DNA from: Ostreococcus mediterraneus
Lineage: Eukaryota; Chlorophyta; Mamiellophyceae; Mamiellales; Bathycoccaceae
Direction: 5' to 3'
Length of the DNA stretch: 64,000 bases
Assembly: GCA_012295225.1 (NCBI GenBank)
Contig: WMKK01000004.1
Span: forward strand, 319,377 to 383,376
Shown here: positions 42,501 through 51,724 of the stretch, one piece after another
How the letters are laid out: the number at the start of each line of letters is the position of its first letter
How positions within the stretch are numbered: position 1 is the stretch's first letter
The notes under the pieces: generated by a model
Databases searched by the model: none
The model's input: the letters and a program-made list of their open reading frames with translations, nothing else
What the model was told of the DNA's origin: nothing
Made by a program: the position numbers and the translations under genes

Positions 42501-42871
42501 CTGGGCCGAACAATGCGCTCACAAAGCAACCGATAAAAGGTCGCAAAGCTGGAGGCGGTGTTCGATTTGGAGAAATGGAAAGAGATTCTCTTTTAGCACA
42601 CGGTGCAGCATACCTTCTTCGTGATCGACTGCATCTGTCGTCCGATACACACATTTTGAGTGTGTGCGCGGCGTGTGGTAGTTTAATATCAACCACATCT
42701 AGGGCTTCTTCAAGTGAAACACTAAAGGTCGGTCCGTTGACAGTACGGTGTCAAGTTTGTAGAAACAGTTCATGCGTAGAAGCACTTGCCATTCCGTACG
42801 TTTTCAAATACTTGGCAACGGAACTTGCTGCGATGAATATCAGAATTCAATTGAAACTCTCTCGCGGCTAA
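39554..42871 (+). CDS. RPA2: RNA polymerase I second-largest subunit (A135)
   Basis: This is the beta-like subunit of RNA polymerase I, which makes pre-rRNA in the nucleolus. One exon, 1105 residues. N-terminal [20 protein letters not shown] is the Pol I version of the ESFN/DxFxxxGL start. Then [80 protein letters not shown] (active-site Lys/Arg), [20 protein letters not shown] and [20 protein letters not shown]. The C-terminal zinc ribbon shows CAACGS and CQVC. Pol I rather than II or III is judged from the LLTHMTASC stretch and the zinc ribbon spacing. ATG 39554 leaves a short leader; the family usually has 20-40 more residues. Confidence 0.93.
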   Translation: [1105 protein letters not shown]

Positions 42872-42942
42872 CTTTTGACTAAGACATCAAATACGCCAAG
42901 TTTATCAATTTTTTCTCACTTCTGCACTTCTTATGATTTACG

Positions 42943-44238
42943 TCATATCTCGGAATCTAGTGTGAAACTTCCGTGTAATATCTCAGTAGCTTGATAGTGC
43001 CGAACGTGCTTGCCCATATTCAGTTCGTTTATCAGTCTGTCAAAGGGCTGTAGTTGTTGTGCAGAACAAAGCGTGATAGCAGTTCCAATTGTACCTGCTC
43101 GAGCCGTGCGCCCTGTACGATGAATGTACGTTTCGATGTGTGTTGGAACATCATAAGAAACCACAAGACTAATCCCTGGTATATCTAAACCACGAGAAGC
43201 ACTATCAGATGCTATCATTAGCTTTGAAAATCCGTGGCGAAACGCATTTAAAGAGTTTGTTTGTAATAATTTAGAAGCCGAGCTGTTGAACTCAACTGGT
43301 GAAAGATTTGGAACGATTCTTTGCAGTTGATACCAAAGTTCATGTGCTCTTTGAACTGATGAAGTGAGTACAAGCGTAGATTCCAGGCCAAACAAATCTA
43401 AGACTCTAAGCAGTACCTCAAATTTCTCATTAGAATTGACAACAATACATACTTCTCGCAACTTTACAGGCTGGGAAGGCAAGCCTTGCCGCTCACCATG
43501 CTCGCATATAATTTTCACAGCCCTTAATCCCATAATATGAGTTTCTCGTCCTTTGCACGGAATTGTTGCAGAAACTAGCATCACGCGTAGGGTTGAGTGT
43601 GACTTTTCGCCGACGAGTACTGCACCACATCGCTTTGACGTTTGGATGGCACGCTTGAGTCGACCTAGCCAATCTTGATGCATCTGATATATTAGTTTGT
43701 CGGCTTCGTCAACAACGCAAAGCACATTCTCAGAAGTTGTAGGTGTATCAAAGGGAAAGTGTTTTGGGGTAACTATCAAAATATCACACGTTCGAGTCTT
43801 TTGAAATCGATTTGCGTGCATATACTTAGTTTTTGAGCCAGCGCAGGCATCACGATGTATTGTAGACCGATAAAATTTAATTCTCTCTAACCGTGAAGAC
43901 GTAGATATCCTATTGACCCAAGTCGTTGTCAAAGTATCAACCGATGCGTTGATGGAGTCAGCCAGGTGGTGGAAAGTATTGGCAACTTGCTTGGCCAGCT
44001 CTGCGCTGGGTACAACTATGACCACTTTCTTACGCTTATCTAATCTTTGGTTAAGCGCATTCAGTACCGGAAGAACGTATGCTAATGTCTTCCCTTTCCC
44101 AGTACCTGCTTTGAGCAAGAAGTCTCGCTCCAAGGGCCAAGTGTATATAGTACGCCACGTCGCTACCTGTATTGGTAAAGCTACGCGAAACTTCGACGCG
44201 GATAAAGTTTCCTTCAGACGGCTATCAATCCCAAACAT
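42943..44238 (-). CDS. DEAD-box RNA helicase, DDX51/Dbp6-like
   Basis: A 431-residue single-exon helicase. Motifs in order: an IQVATW Q-motif region, LLKAGTGKGKTLAYVLPVLN (motif I, AGTGKGKT for the usual AQTGSGKT), VVPSAELAKQV (Ia), DILIVTPKH (Ib), CVVDEADKLI (II, DEAD), MLVSATIP (III), LVLTSSVQRAHEL (IV), MIASDSASRGLDIPGISLVV (V) and YIHRTGRTARAG (VI). The WLGRLKRAIQ segment after motif II, with a large insert before III, resembles DDX51/Dbp6, which acts in 60S ribosome assembly. The motif I variant is unusual but keeps the GKT lysine. It is divergent from a tRNA-Gly. Confidence 0.7.
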   Translation of the reverse strand: MFGIDSRLKETLSASKFRVALPIQVATWRTIYTWPLERDFLLKAGTGKGKTLAYVLPVLNALNQRLDKRKKVVIVVPSAELAKQVANTFHHLADSINASVDTLTTTWVNRISTSSRLERIKFYRSTIHRDACAGSKTKYMHANRFQKTRTCDILIVTPKHFPFDTPTTSENVLCVVDEADKLIYQMHQDWLGRLKRAIQTSKRCGAVLVGEKSHSTLRVMLVSATIPCKGRETHIMGLRAVKIICEHGERQGLPSQPVKLREVCIVVNSNEKFEVLLRVLDLFGLESTLVLTSSVQRAHELWYQLQRIVPNLSPVEFNSSASKLLQTNSLNAFRHGFSKLMIASDSASRGLDIPGISLVVSYDVPTHIETYIHRTGRTARAGTIGTAITLCSAQQLQPFDRLINELNMGKHVRHYQATEILHGSFTLDSEI

Positions 44239-44361
44239 TGCGGGTATCTATGCGAGGGAAAAAGTAGAGTGCAACCAGGCGAAGGCGTCCGGTGACAGCG
44301 CCGCGGTTGGAAATCCAACCCCAATAATGAATATATTTCATGTATGACGAATGATCAGCGC
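44239..44361. other. Short gap upstream of tRNA-Gly
   Basis: 123 bp separating the DDX51-like start from the tRNA; no feature. Confidence 0.3.
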
Positions 44362-44433
44362 GCACCATTAGTCCAACGGTTAGGATATGAGCCTTCCAAG
44401 CTCGAGACCCGGGTTCGACTCCCGGATGGTGCA
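44362..44433 (+). tRNA. tRNA-Gly (TCC)
   Basis: 72 bases fold as a cloverleaf. The acceptor GCACCAT pairs with ATGGTGC, followed by discriminator A; CCA is not encoded. The D arm holds TAGTCCAACGGTTAGGA, the anticodon loop is CTTCCAA (anticodon TCC) and the T arm is CCCGGGTTCGACTCCCGG. Both internal Pol III boxes are intact. Confidence 0.95.
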
Positions 44434-44451
44434 GATGTCTCTTTCTCCTTC

Positions 44452-44457
44452 TTTTTT
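44452..44457 (+). terminator. RNA polymerase III T-run terminator
   Basis: Six T residues, 18 bases past the tRNA-Gly end, after pyrimidine-rich DNA; the standard Pol III stop. Confidence 0.7.
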
Positions 44458-44982
44458 AAGCCCTTTTTTATTCAAAAGTTGAAAGTTTAGACACATACAG
44501 TGTACCAGCTGAATGGTATCAATATTGCAGAATATTACATGAGGAGGAACTGCATTCGAACAACTTTGTAGTAACATAGTTCCAGCAGGCGCCGTGCACG
44601 TCAGTGGGCGTCCGCGAGCCGGCCCTTAAGAACCGCATTGGTGACAGGACTTTCCGTTCAAAACTTTTGCTTCCGCAAAGTCAAAGTTCGTCCCAAAATC
44701 TGAATTCAAATCGTCTTACTACACTCTTCCACTTGCAACTCTGAACTATTATTGGCCGGGTGGCGTTTTTGAAGAACTTCGGGGCTCACCTTGTTTGGAT
44801 AGGGACAAAAAATTGGGCAAATTGAGAAAAAGTTTGTACAAATTTGACCATGACTGGATTGTTCGCGGGTTTTAGCCGCTTCTTGCTGTGTACTTGCCTA
44901 AGAGTATTTCAACCACGTACGATGTGTGTCAATTATCAAAGTTTTCCTTAACGAAGGTGCAGAATTTTACAACGTTTTTCGC
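44458..44982. promoter_or_regulatory. Upstream of ABC1 kinase gene
   Basis: About 525 bp without a recognisable gene. It probably contains the ABC1 promoter; a further upstream exon cannot be ruled out. Confidence 0.3.
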
Positions 44983-47020
44983 ATGTTCATTTATGCGGTA
45001 AGTACTTCCTCCAGCCGAACCCTATCTTAAATTTAAATCATCACCCGTCTCGTTCCAGAAAGCTACAAATATACACGAGAAAAGCACTCAAGTTGACAAA
45101 GTACAGCTATTTTTCAAACCGTGTGCTATCAATCAGGTATAACTAGATAGATGTACGCAACTTCGGCACATGTAACGAGCCAATGTCAGCTAATTTCAAT
45201 ATCAGTGCCGATAGTCTTCCCAGGACTTGGACGTCTTTTGGCATTCTATGCACACTTTTTGCCTGTCGTGGCCGGATACATGAAAACACAGTGCATGTGA
45301 GCTTATTAATTGCTAGCACACAAGGGTTTCATAATTAAATTGCGCTCTAGAGAAGTTCGTTTAGCACGACTGCGTCAATCTGATGTTCAGGTAATCTTTG
45401 TTTCAAAGCTCAACGCAAGCGCAAGTGAAACACCGTGCCTTGATTTTCACACGTAGGCTGTTTGGAACGCCCGTCACGAGTGGGGCGCGGACAGAATGGT
45501 AAAATTACTAGACAAACTATCTGGCTTTTACGTCAAGGTAAGAAATCATGAGCAATCGAGAACTGTTCTCAATAGTATTACCTACAAGGTTGCACAAGTG
45601 TTTGCTACAAAATATGACCTTTTGCCGGAACAATACGTACGCAAAATGTCTTTTGTTTTTGAGAATTGTCGTCCTTTGCCAATATCTGAAATACATAAAA
45701 TCATGCACGAAGAACTAGGACAAAATGTTTTCGATTTATTTATAGATATACAGAGCACACCAATGGCATGTGCTACAATAGCACAAGTCCATGTCGCAAG
45801 GATGTATGGCCTCGACGAATGTGTTGTGATTAAAGTACAGCGACCAACGAGTGAAATGCTGATGAATTTAGATATGAAAAACATGATATTAGTCTCACGC
45901 GTCATGGATGTGCTGGGTATGCACTTGCCCTTTGATCACACTAGTGTGCTTTTGGAGTATCAAAATCAGGTATGCATAACTATTGCACTTTTGGCACGTT
46001 GGTTCATGACTTGATTTGTTATCGTAGATTCCAATGGAATTTGACTTCCATCGCGAACGTATGATGATGGAAACTTTGCGGAAAAGTATTCAGACGAAAC
46101 ATGCAGACATTCTCATTCCGAAGTCTATTGCTTTTGCGAGCTCAAAAAGGATCATCACGATGGCACTTATGCCTGGTGACAGTGTAGCTCGTGTCCTTTC
46201 GAATAACACACACCAACATTTCAACAAAGACGCAATAGAGTCATTCTCAAGGAAATTACTTACTGTGTATGGGCATCAAATTTTTGAGGTTGGAATATTC
46301 CACAGTGATCCTCACCCGGGTAACTTGCTGATCGCACCAAGCGGCGCCTTAACACTATTGGACTTTGGCTTGGTAAAGGTTCTGAGTGACAATGTTCGGT
46401 TCGCATTTGCTCAGCTAATAGTTGCTATGTCAAGTAATTCAAATCATGTCGCTCGCTGTTTAGAAACACTAGGTATCAGGCTAGACAACTGCACACCAGA
46501 GTTGAGAACAACTATTGCCTATGTGTTGTTTGATACTCGTATGGATTTACCAGAGGCTCGGATGAATCCTTTCGAGAAAGCTCTACCTACTGAAATACGC
46601 CGATTACGGCTTTCGAAAATTCCGCAAGAAGTCTTCATGTTGGTACGAATAGTAGCTTTAATGCGCGGTATGTTAACCGCTTTTGGGGTCGATATACATT
46701 CTCGGCATATTTGGGCGCCCTATGCCAAACGTTTCTTGAAGAAAAACAACAACACCCAACTCATCTCTAGATTGGGAAATGTTCAATTTACAAACGCGGA
46801 AGAGCGAATGTCAAATTTAATCGATTGGCTAGACGTGCATAGTCTTCCTCATGAAAGGAAACATATGGCCCCCCTCGCACTAGCGAACATTTGGGATGTT
46901 CACGGACTTGTTGTGGCTCTCTCCAACAATAACATGTACGATGTTTTGCGTGGTTTTACAACAGTTGAACAAAACAAAATAAAACTCATGCTCTTATCCA
47001 GTCACTACCAATGTGTTTAA
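44983..47020 (+). CDS. ABC1/ADCK-family atypical kinase, seven exons
   Basis: ABC1 (UbiB/COQ8/ADCK) proteins act in quinone metabolism and lipid homeostasis of mitochondria and plastids. Exons 44983-44997, 45059-45136, 45190-45296, 45351-45390, 45457-45537, 45589-45969 and 46028-47020 join in phase to 564 residues. The kinase core has FYVKVAQVFATKYDLLPEQY at the KxGQ position (here KVAQ, Gly to Ala), CATIAQVHVA (Ala-rich loop), CVVIKVQRP (Lys), FHSDPHPGNLL (catalytic) and LLDFGLVKVL (DFG). The YDLLPEQY-type segment and lack of a long signal resemble ADCK1/Mcp2 relatives. The intron after FYVK is 51 bp without in-frame stops. Subcellular site is unclear: MFIYAKATNI is not a good presequence. 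Confidence 0.8.
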
Positions 47021-47160
47021 TCATGTCTTAAATGTTGTCGACTGCGGCGACCAGTCAAAACTTCATCTTCTCTAAGTGTATTTGTAAACTAGTGCGGTTG
47101 AATCTCGTATTTTCAACAGAGTCGTTGGCAACAAGTAGAATTAGAGGCTATATTGTAAAA

Positions 47161-49092
47161 TTAAATTTTCTCGACTGTTCGTATACCTAATATCTTGAAA
47201 CATGTGCGTAATATCTCCAACGCAAGCGAGCACATCATCAGCCTCGTGTCTTCTTCTTCTGAACCAAAAATTTTACTCTCTGAGTAAAAGTTATTGAATA
47301 GAACACATAACATGTAAACATAATCACACAATTTTGATGGCATCAGCTCGTAGATCATAGTGTCAACCGCATCATCGAAACGTAGTAGGTGTAACATCAA
47401 AGCCCGCTCCGAGGGATTGATGCTTGATGTCGAAGTGCGTGTAGAATTCTTCACCTCTTCTATCTTTTCTTCTCTTGCTCGCTGTACGATTGAATTGATT
47501 CGTGCGTACGTGTACTGTAAATAGACAGCCGTATTACCCTTCAGATCCAGCATACGGTCAAAAGAAAAAGCGTAGTTGGTGGTAATATTGTTACGCAGGT
47601 CAGCGTATTTCACTGCGCCAATACCCATGTCTAGCGCTGATCTTTCGATAGTGTCAAGTTCATAATCCGTGTTTCGTTGTTTAAACTGTTGTAGACAACG
47701 TTCCTTGGCCTCCAATAAAAGGTCTTTTAATCGTATAGTTTCGCCTGAGCGAGTCCGAAGGCGTTTGCCATCTTCACCCGTTACAAGTCCAAAGCCAACG
47801 TGATCAAGAGCGACAGATTTTGGACTATCGAGCCAACCTGCGCGGCGCCCTGCGTCAAAAAGAGCATCAAAATGCATGCGTTGACTCATATCAGTTACAT
47901 ATATGATCCAATCCGCTTTTTCGACCTGTGTTCTATGGCGAAGGGCCGCAAGGTCTGTGGAAGCGTAGTTGAAACCACCGTCACTTTTCCTACATATCAG
48001 GGGCACTGGTAAACTCTCCGTGAAAATACAAAGTGCACCGTCATTTTGGACGGCTATACCTTTTGAAATCAGATCAGCAAGAGTGTCGGGAATCATATCA
48101 TTGTAAAAGCTTTCGCCCCGTTCTTCAATCTCAATATCAAGTAGATTATATATCGTGTTGAATTCCACACGACTTGCCTCACATATCTTTTCCCAGATTC
48201 GTTTTGTGTCGGCATCGTATGACTGCAACTTTCTGACAGCTTGTTGTGATCGTAGCTTGAAGTCAGCATCATCGTCGAATCTGATCTTCGCTAATTTGTA
48301 TAGACTTTGAAGGTCAGCAACTAGCTCGGTTGACTCACTGTCGAGGTCTCGCATGTAGGTGATCAGCATACCGAACTGTGTGCCCCAGTCGCCAACGTGA
48401 TTTAACCTAGAGACATCAAAACCTCGATGTTCTAGAGCTCGACACAGCGAGTCGCCTATAATGGTACTTCGAAGATGACCTACGTGCATTTCTTTTGCTA
48501 TATTGGGCGAGGAAAAATCAACAATTACTTTCTTGTTGTTTCCCACCTTTGGAGACTTGGAAAACTCTGAGAGTAATTTTCTGGATTCATTTAGAATGTA
48601 ATCGGTCGAAAGAAATACGTTTATGAATCCAGGGCCTGCAACTTCAGCTTTTTCATAAACATCGCCAAGACTCATAGCATCAACTATCGACTGGGCCAAA
48701 TCTCGAGGCGAAGAATACTTACTGTCTGGTGGTAAGGATGCAAACAATTGCATGGCGCTATTGCACTGATAATCACCGAAGGATACTTTAGAAGTTTCGT
48801 TGATAGAAATATCGCCGGTAAAAGTGGGTAATACTGACTTTACTCCGTTCAATACTAGTTGCTTACTACTTTGTTTTATGCTTCTGTTGGAGACTGTCAA
48901 GTGTTCTCTGTTACTGTTGAGGACCGCGCAAATCCCGGCCTTAGTCGTAATAGCGACTGTACGCTTTGCACTAGAGTTGGAATTAAATCGCCACCATGAA
49001 GACATATGACGTTCGTTTCCAGCGCGTACTAATCTACGGGAAAACCAGTCGGTTGTCGGGTTTGGGCGTATGAAGTTTGTAGGTCTCAACAT
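47161..49092 (-). CDS. RARS: Arginyl-tRNA synthetase, probably organelle-targeted or dual-targeted
   Basis: A single-exon 643-residue class I aminoacyl-tRNA synthetase for arginine. About 60 N-terminal residues (MLRPTNFIRPNPTTDWFSRR and beyond) are basic and hydroxylated, suggesting organelle import. The ArgRS N-terminal (Add1-like) part includes DLAQSIVDAMSLGDVYEKAE and VAGPGFINVFLS. The catalytic domain has DFSSPNIAKEMHVGHLRSTI (HIGH equivalent HVGH), LNHVGDWGTQFGMLI, DLAALRHRTQ and the KMSKS-like KRLRTRSGE. The DALR anticodon-binding part starts near VYLQYTYARINSIV and ends LRTCFKILGI. It lies beside tRNA-Phe; ATG 49092 is first in frame. Confidence 0.92.
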   Translation of the reverse strand: MLRPTNFIRPNPTTDWFSRRLVRAGNERHMSSWWRFNSNSSAKRTVAITTKAGICAVLNSNREHLTVSNRSIKQSSKQLVLNGVKSVLPTFTGDISINETSKVSFGDYQCNSAMQLFASLPPDSKYSSPRDLAQSIVDAMSLGDVYEKAEVAGPGFINVFLSTDYILNESRKLLSEFSKSPKVGNNKKVIVDFSSPNIAKEMHVGHLRSTIIGDSLCRALEHRGFDVSRLNHVGDWGTQFGMLITYMRDLDSESTELVADLQSLYKLAKIRFDDDADFKLRSQQAVRKLQSYDADTKRIWEKICEASRVEFNTIYNLLDIEIEERGESFYNDMIPDTLADLISKGIAVQNDGALCIFTESLPVPLICRKSDGGFNYASTDLAALRHRTQVEKADWIIYVTDMSQRMHFDALFDAGRRAGWLDSPKSVALDHVGFGLVTGEDGKRLRTRSGETIRLKDLLLEAKERCLQQFKQRNTDYELDTIERSALDMGIGAVKYADLRNNITTNYAFSFDRMLDLKGNTAVYLQYTYARINSIVQRAREEKIEEVKNSTRTSTSSINPSERALMLHLLRFDDAVDTMIYELMPSKLCDYVYMLCVLFNNFYSESKIFGSEEEDTRLMMCSLALEILRTCFKILGIRTVEKI

Positions 49093-49461
49093 GGGTCAAA
49101 CGTTTTCTATGGGCGACCCAGCTGAGTCCGAGATTGCGGCTGATATGGATTGAAATTTTGGTTCCAGCTCGAGCTGTGATAAATACACTGACTTGCGTCG
49201 CCCCCTTTTCCTCCTCTGCACTTTCACGCGAAGTGCTGGTGAGTCGCGCGTGAGGGTATGATGCAGAAGATGCCAAGGCGCTATACCAAGATTAATTTAA
49301 GATTGTATAGTTACAAATTTTATTATACTATGAGATATAGTGCATATTGCGAACAACTACGGTCTCAACAATCGATTCAACTAATTATTATATCTAGATA
49401 TTACGAGCAGAAAAGTTCGCTGATATTACGAGCAAAAGTTCGGAAAATCGCCAAGTATAAT

Positions 49462-49534
49462 TGGCGCCACCGCGGATCGAACGCGGGACCTTTAGATCTT
49501 CAGTCTAACGCTCTCCCAACTGAGCTATGGCACC
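49462..49534 (-). tRNA. tRNA-Phe (GAA)
   Basis: 73 bases on the minus strand. The acceptor GGTGCCA pairs with TGGCGCC plus discriminator A, and CCA is not encoded. The D arm is TAGCTCAGTTGGGAGAGC, the anticodon loop CTGAAGA gives GAA, and the T arm is CCGCGTTCGATCCGCGG. It lies 151 bp from the beta-adaptin stop codon. A short TTTT run 15 bases downstream on this strand may end transcription. Confidence 0.95.
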
Positions 49535-49685
49535 GAATTTGTGTCCTGATTATTCTCAGGTACAAGGTCACCGCTTTCCTCGAAACTTTCGAGGCGCGTT
49601 TCGTGTACAGGGAATGTAGCTCTCCTCAATATATACGTACTTCATACACGGGTCCGTTCGCTAGTGGTGGTCGACTTTCATCACA

Positions 49686-51724
49686 TTAAATTATTACTTT
49701 CTCTATGGAGTACGTATTACTACTGAGCAGACGCCAGTAAATAAAAGCGCGATCTCTAACGTCTGGGTTCTCTGAGTTAGATGCAACTCTTAGTAAATGT
49801 TGTGCCATGTTTTGCGAACCAATGTCTTTCTGTTTCAAAAAGGACTTCACTGCAGACGTGATCAGTTGCAGTTGTACAGTGTCCGCCTCATCCATGAAGC
49901 TATCAGCAAAAACTTCCATGAGATCATTCACATTATCGATTCTTGGGGCATATTCACCGATCATCCATATCAAAGCGGCTTTCGCATCTGGCTGGTCTAG
50001 TGTTGACAGTGCGTCACATAGCACAGGAACGCTATGCTCAAACCGGTTCGGATAACACCTGATTATATCTTTCATCGCGATGATTGCTTCCTGAACTACG
50101 TAATTTATTTGACTACCAATCAGTTCTAACAATAATTGAACTGCGACCTCCGCGATAATCTCAAATCGAACTGCACAGCTAGAAATTGCTCGCACAGACT
50201 GTCGAACAAAATCCAAGTCAACTTCCGAAGCATATTCTTTCAGTTCACTCAAAACAGTCTCTACAGTGTCAATCGTGACGAGCGACATTATGACACGTAA
50301 TTTGGCTTGCTTAATATAAAACGGATCGTTGTACTTGCAAAAAAACACCTGAAACAACAACACTAAGAGAGTTTTGATAATCACCGTGGACCTTGTTACC
50401 TGTAAATGTTTCTGAAGTACATTTGAAAAATCAGGTAATAAAGATTGAAGTTTTTCAAGCGTAACGAACTGAATCTCTTTTTCTGTTCCCAGAAGAGTGA
50501 CTAACGAGGAGGCAATTTGAGATTTGACGGTATGCTGCAAGGTAGACCCATCATAGCCCTAGCGAGACCACGATGAATGAAAGAGTCAAAACAAATTAGA
50601 AGACTTACCTTTAAGTGCACCAGCAAAACGTTGACGCTTGCTAAAACTACCGCACCATTCGAATGCTGCAAGTGAGCGCCAACTTGCTCTAAGATAGCTT
50701 TTTTGTCGTCTGGGGTAGAACATTGGAATTTTGCTATGGCGTCCAATACATAAACTTGACCCCATCTGTAAAAAATCGTCAGAAGCGCGCAATGACTTGG
50801 ATTGAAGTTTTACTCTGTGCAATCAGTGAGTATATTCAAGAGTTTATGAAGTATTGTCACGTCAAACGCGACAATATCTTTCGAAGCGACATGCGAAATT
50901 TCAGACAAAGCAGCTACGGCGTTTGACACAACAATTGCGTTGCTTTCAGTGCGTAATATGTCACACAAACTGTCCAGAAAACCACTATCGACAAAGATTA
51001 ATAATATCCTAAAATTATGCGCTGAATTCTTACCGGCTCTCGACTAATTCTGCATCAATACTAAATAGTTTTGCGACGCACAGAACAGCAGTTTTGCGTA
51101 CATATGGATCCGAGTCCTAATTATGAGTTCACGTAAAATTGTGTATATTGTGTTGATGTAATAACGACCTTCAATGTACACTGTAGCGGATCGCATAAGT
51201 ATTCTGTAATTCTATGTACTCTAATACACCCCATAGTTCTAACTGCAAGTGCACGGACAAGTGGGTTGGTATCTTGTGAGTCCTGCTCAAAGGTTGAAAT
51301 GCTGAATATATTTACGAACGCAACGGGCAATACCTTGATGAACGTATTTACAGCCAGAATCGCAAGCTCAGGTCTCGACTTCGCATAGTTAATCAAGTAC
51401 AGGTACACGAGCTTCTTCAACTCAAGATTGGTCGTCTGCATGCACTGAACCATCTCTGGAAAAAGGCCAGAAACGTCCTTGCCCACGGTCATGGCCGCTA
51501 TGACTACACGATTATGTTATATTATGTTTTGAATTCGCGGGTTAAGAACATTCATTACCTTTTTTAACTGCCAGCTTCTGCGTTTCTAAATCTGTACGTT
51601 GCAACTCATCCCGCCACTCTGCTATTTCGCCTGCACGTACACAAATGAAGCTTTCGCGTCAAGTTTCCGTACCGTGTTTACCTTTACGTTGAGATTGAAA
51701 GAAACGGGTATCACCTGAAACCAT
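49686..51724 (-). CDS. AP-1/AP-2 beta-adaptin trunk without hinge and ear, nine exons
   Basis: Beta-adaptins are large subunits of clathrin adaptor complexes. Exons 51724-51682, 51630-51559, 51503-51334, 51282-51169, 51116-51034, 50984-50814, 50765-50609, 50534-50400 and 50348-49686 join in phase to 535 residues. Start [15 protein letters not shown], then [65 protein letters not shown] and [18 protein letters not shown] are nearly identical in spirit to animal and plant beta1/beta2 trunks. The end [20 protein letters not shown] stops six residues later, just where the trunk ends in longer homologues (about 900 residues). So the clathrin-box hinge and appendage are missing. Two introns are exactly 51 bp and stop-free. 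Confidence 0.85.

Noticed and set aside
44739-44900. A possible first coding exon of the ABC1 gene upstream of 44983
   Set aside because: The frame is open only back to a stop near 44908 and contains no Met; the ATG at 44983 is the first usable start.
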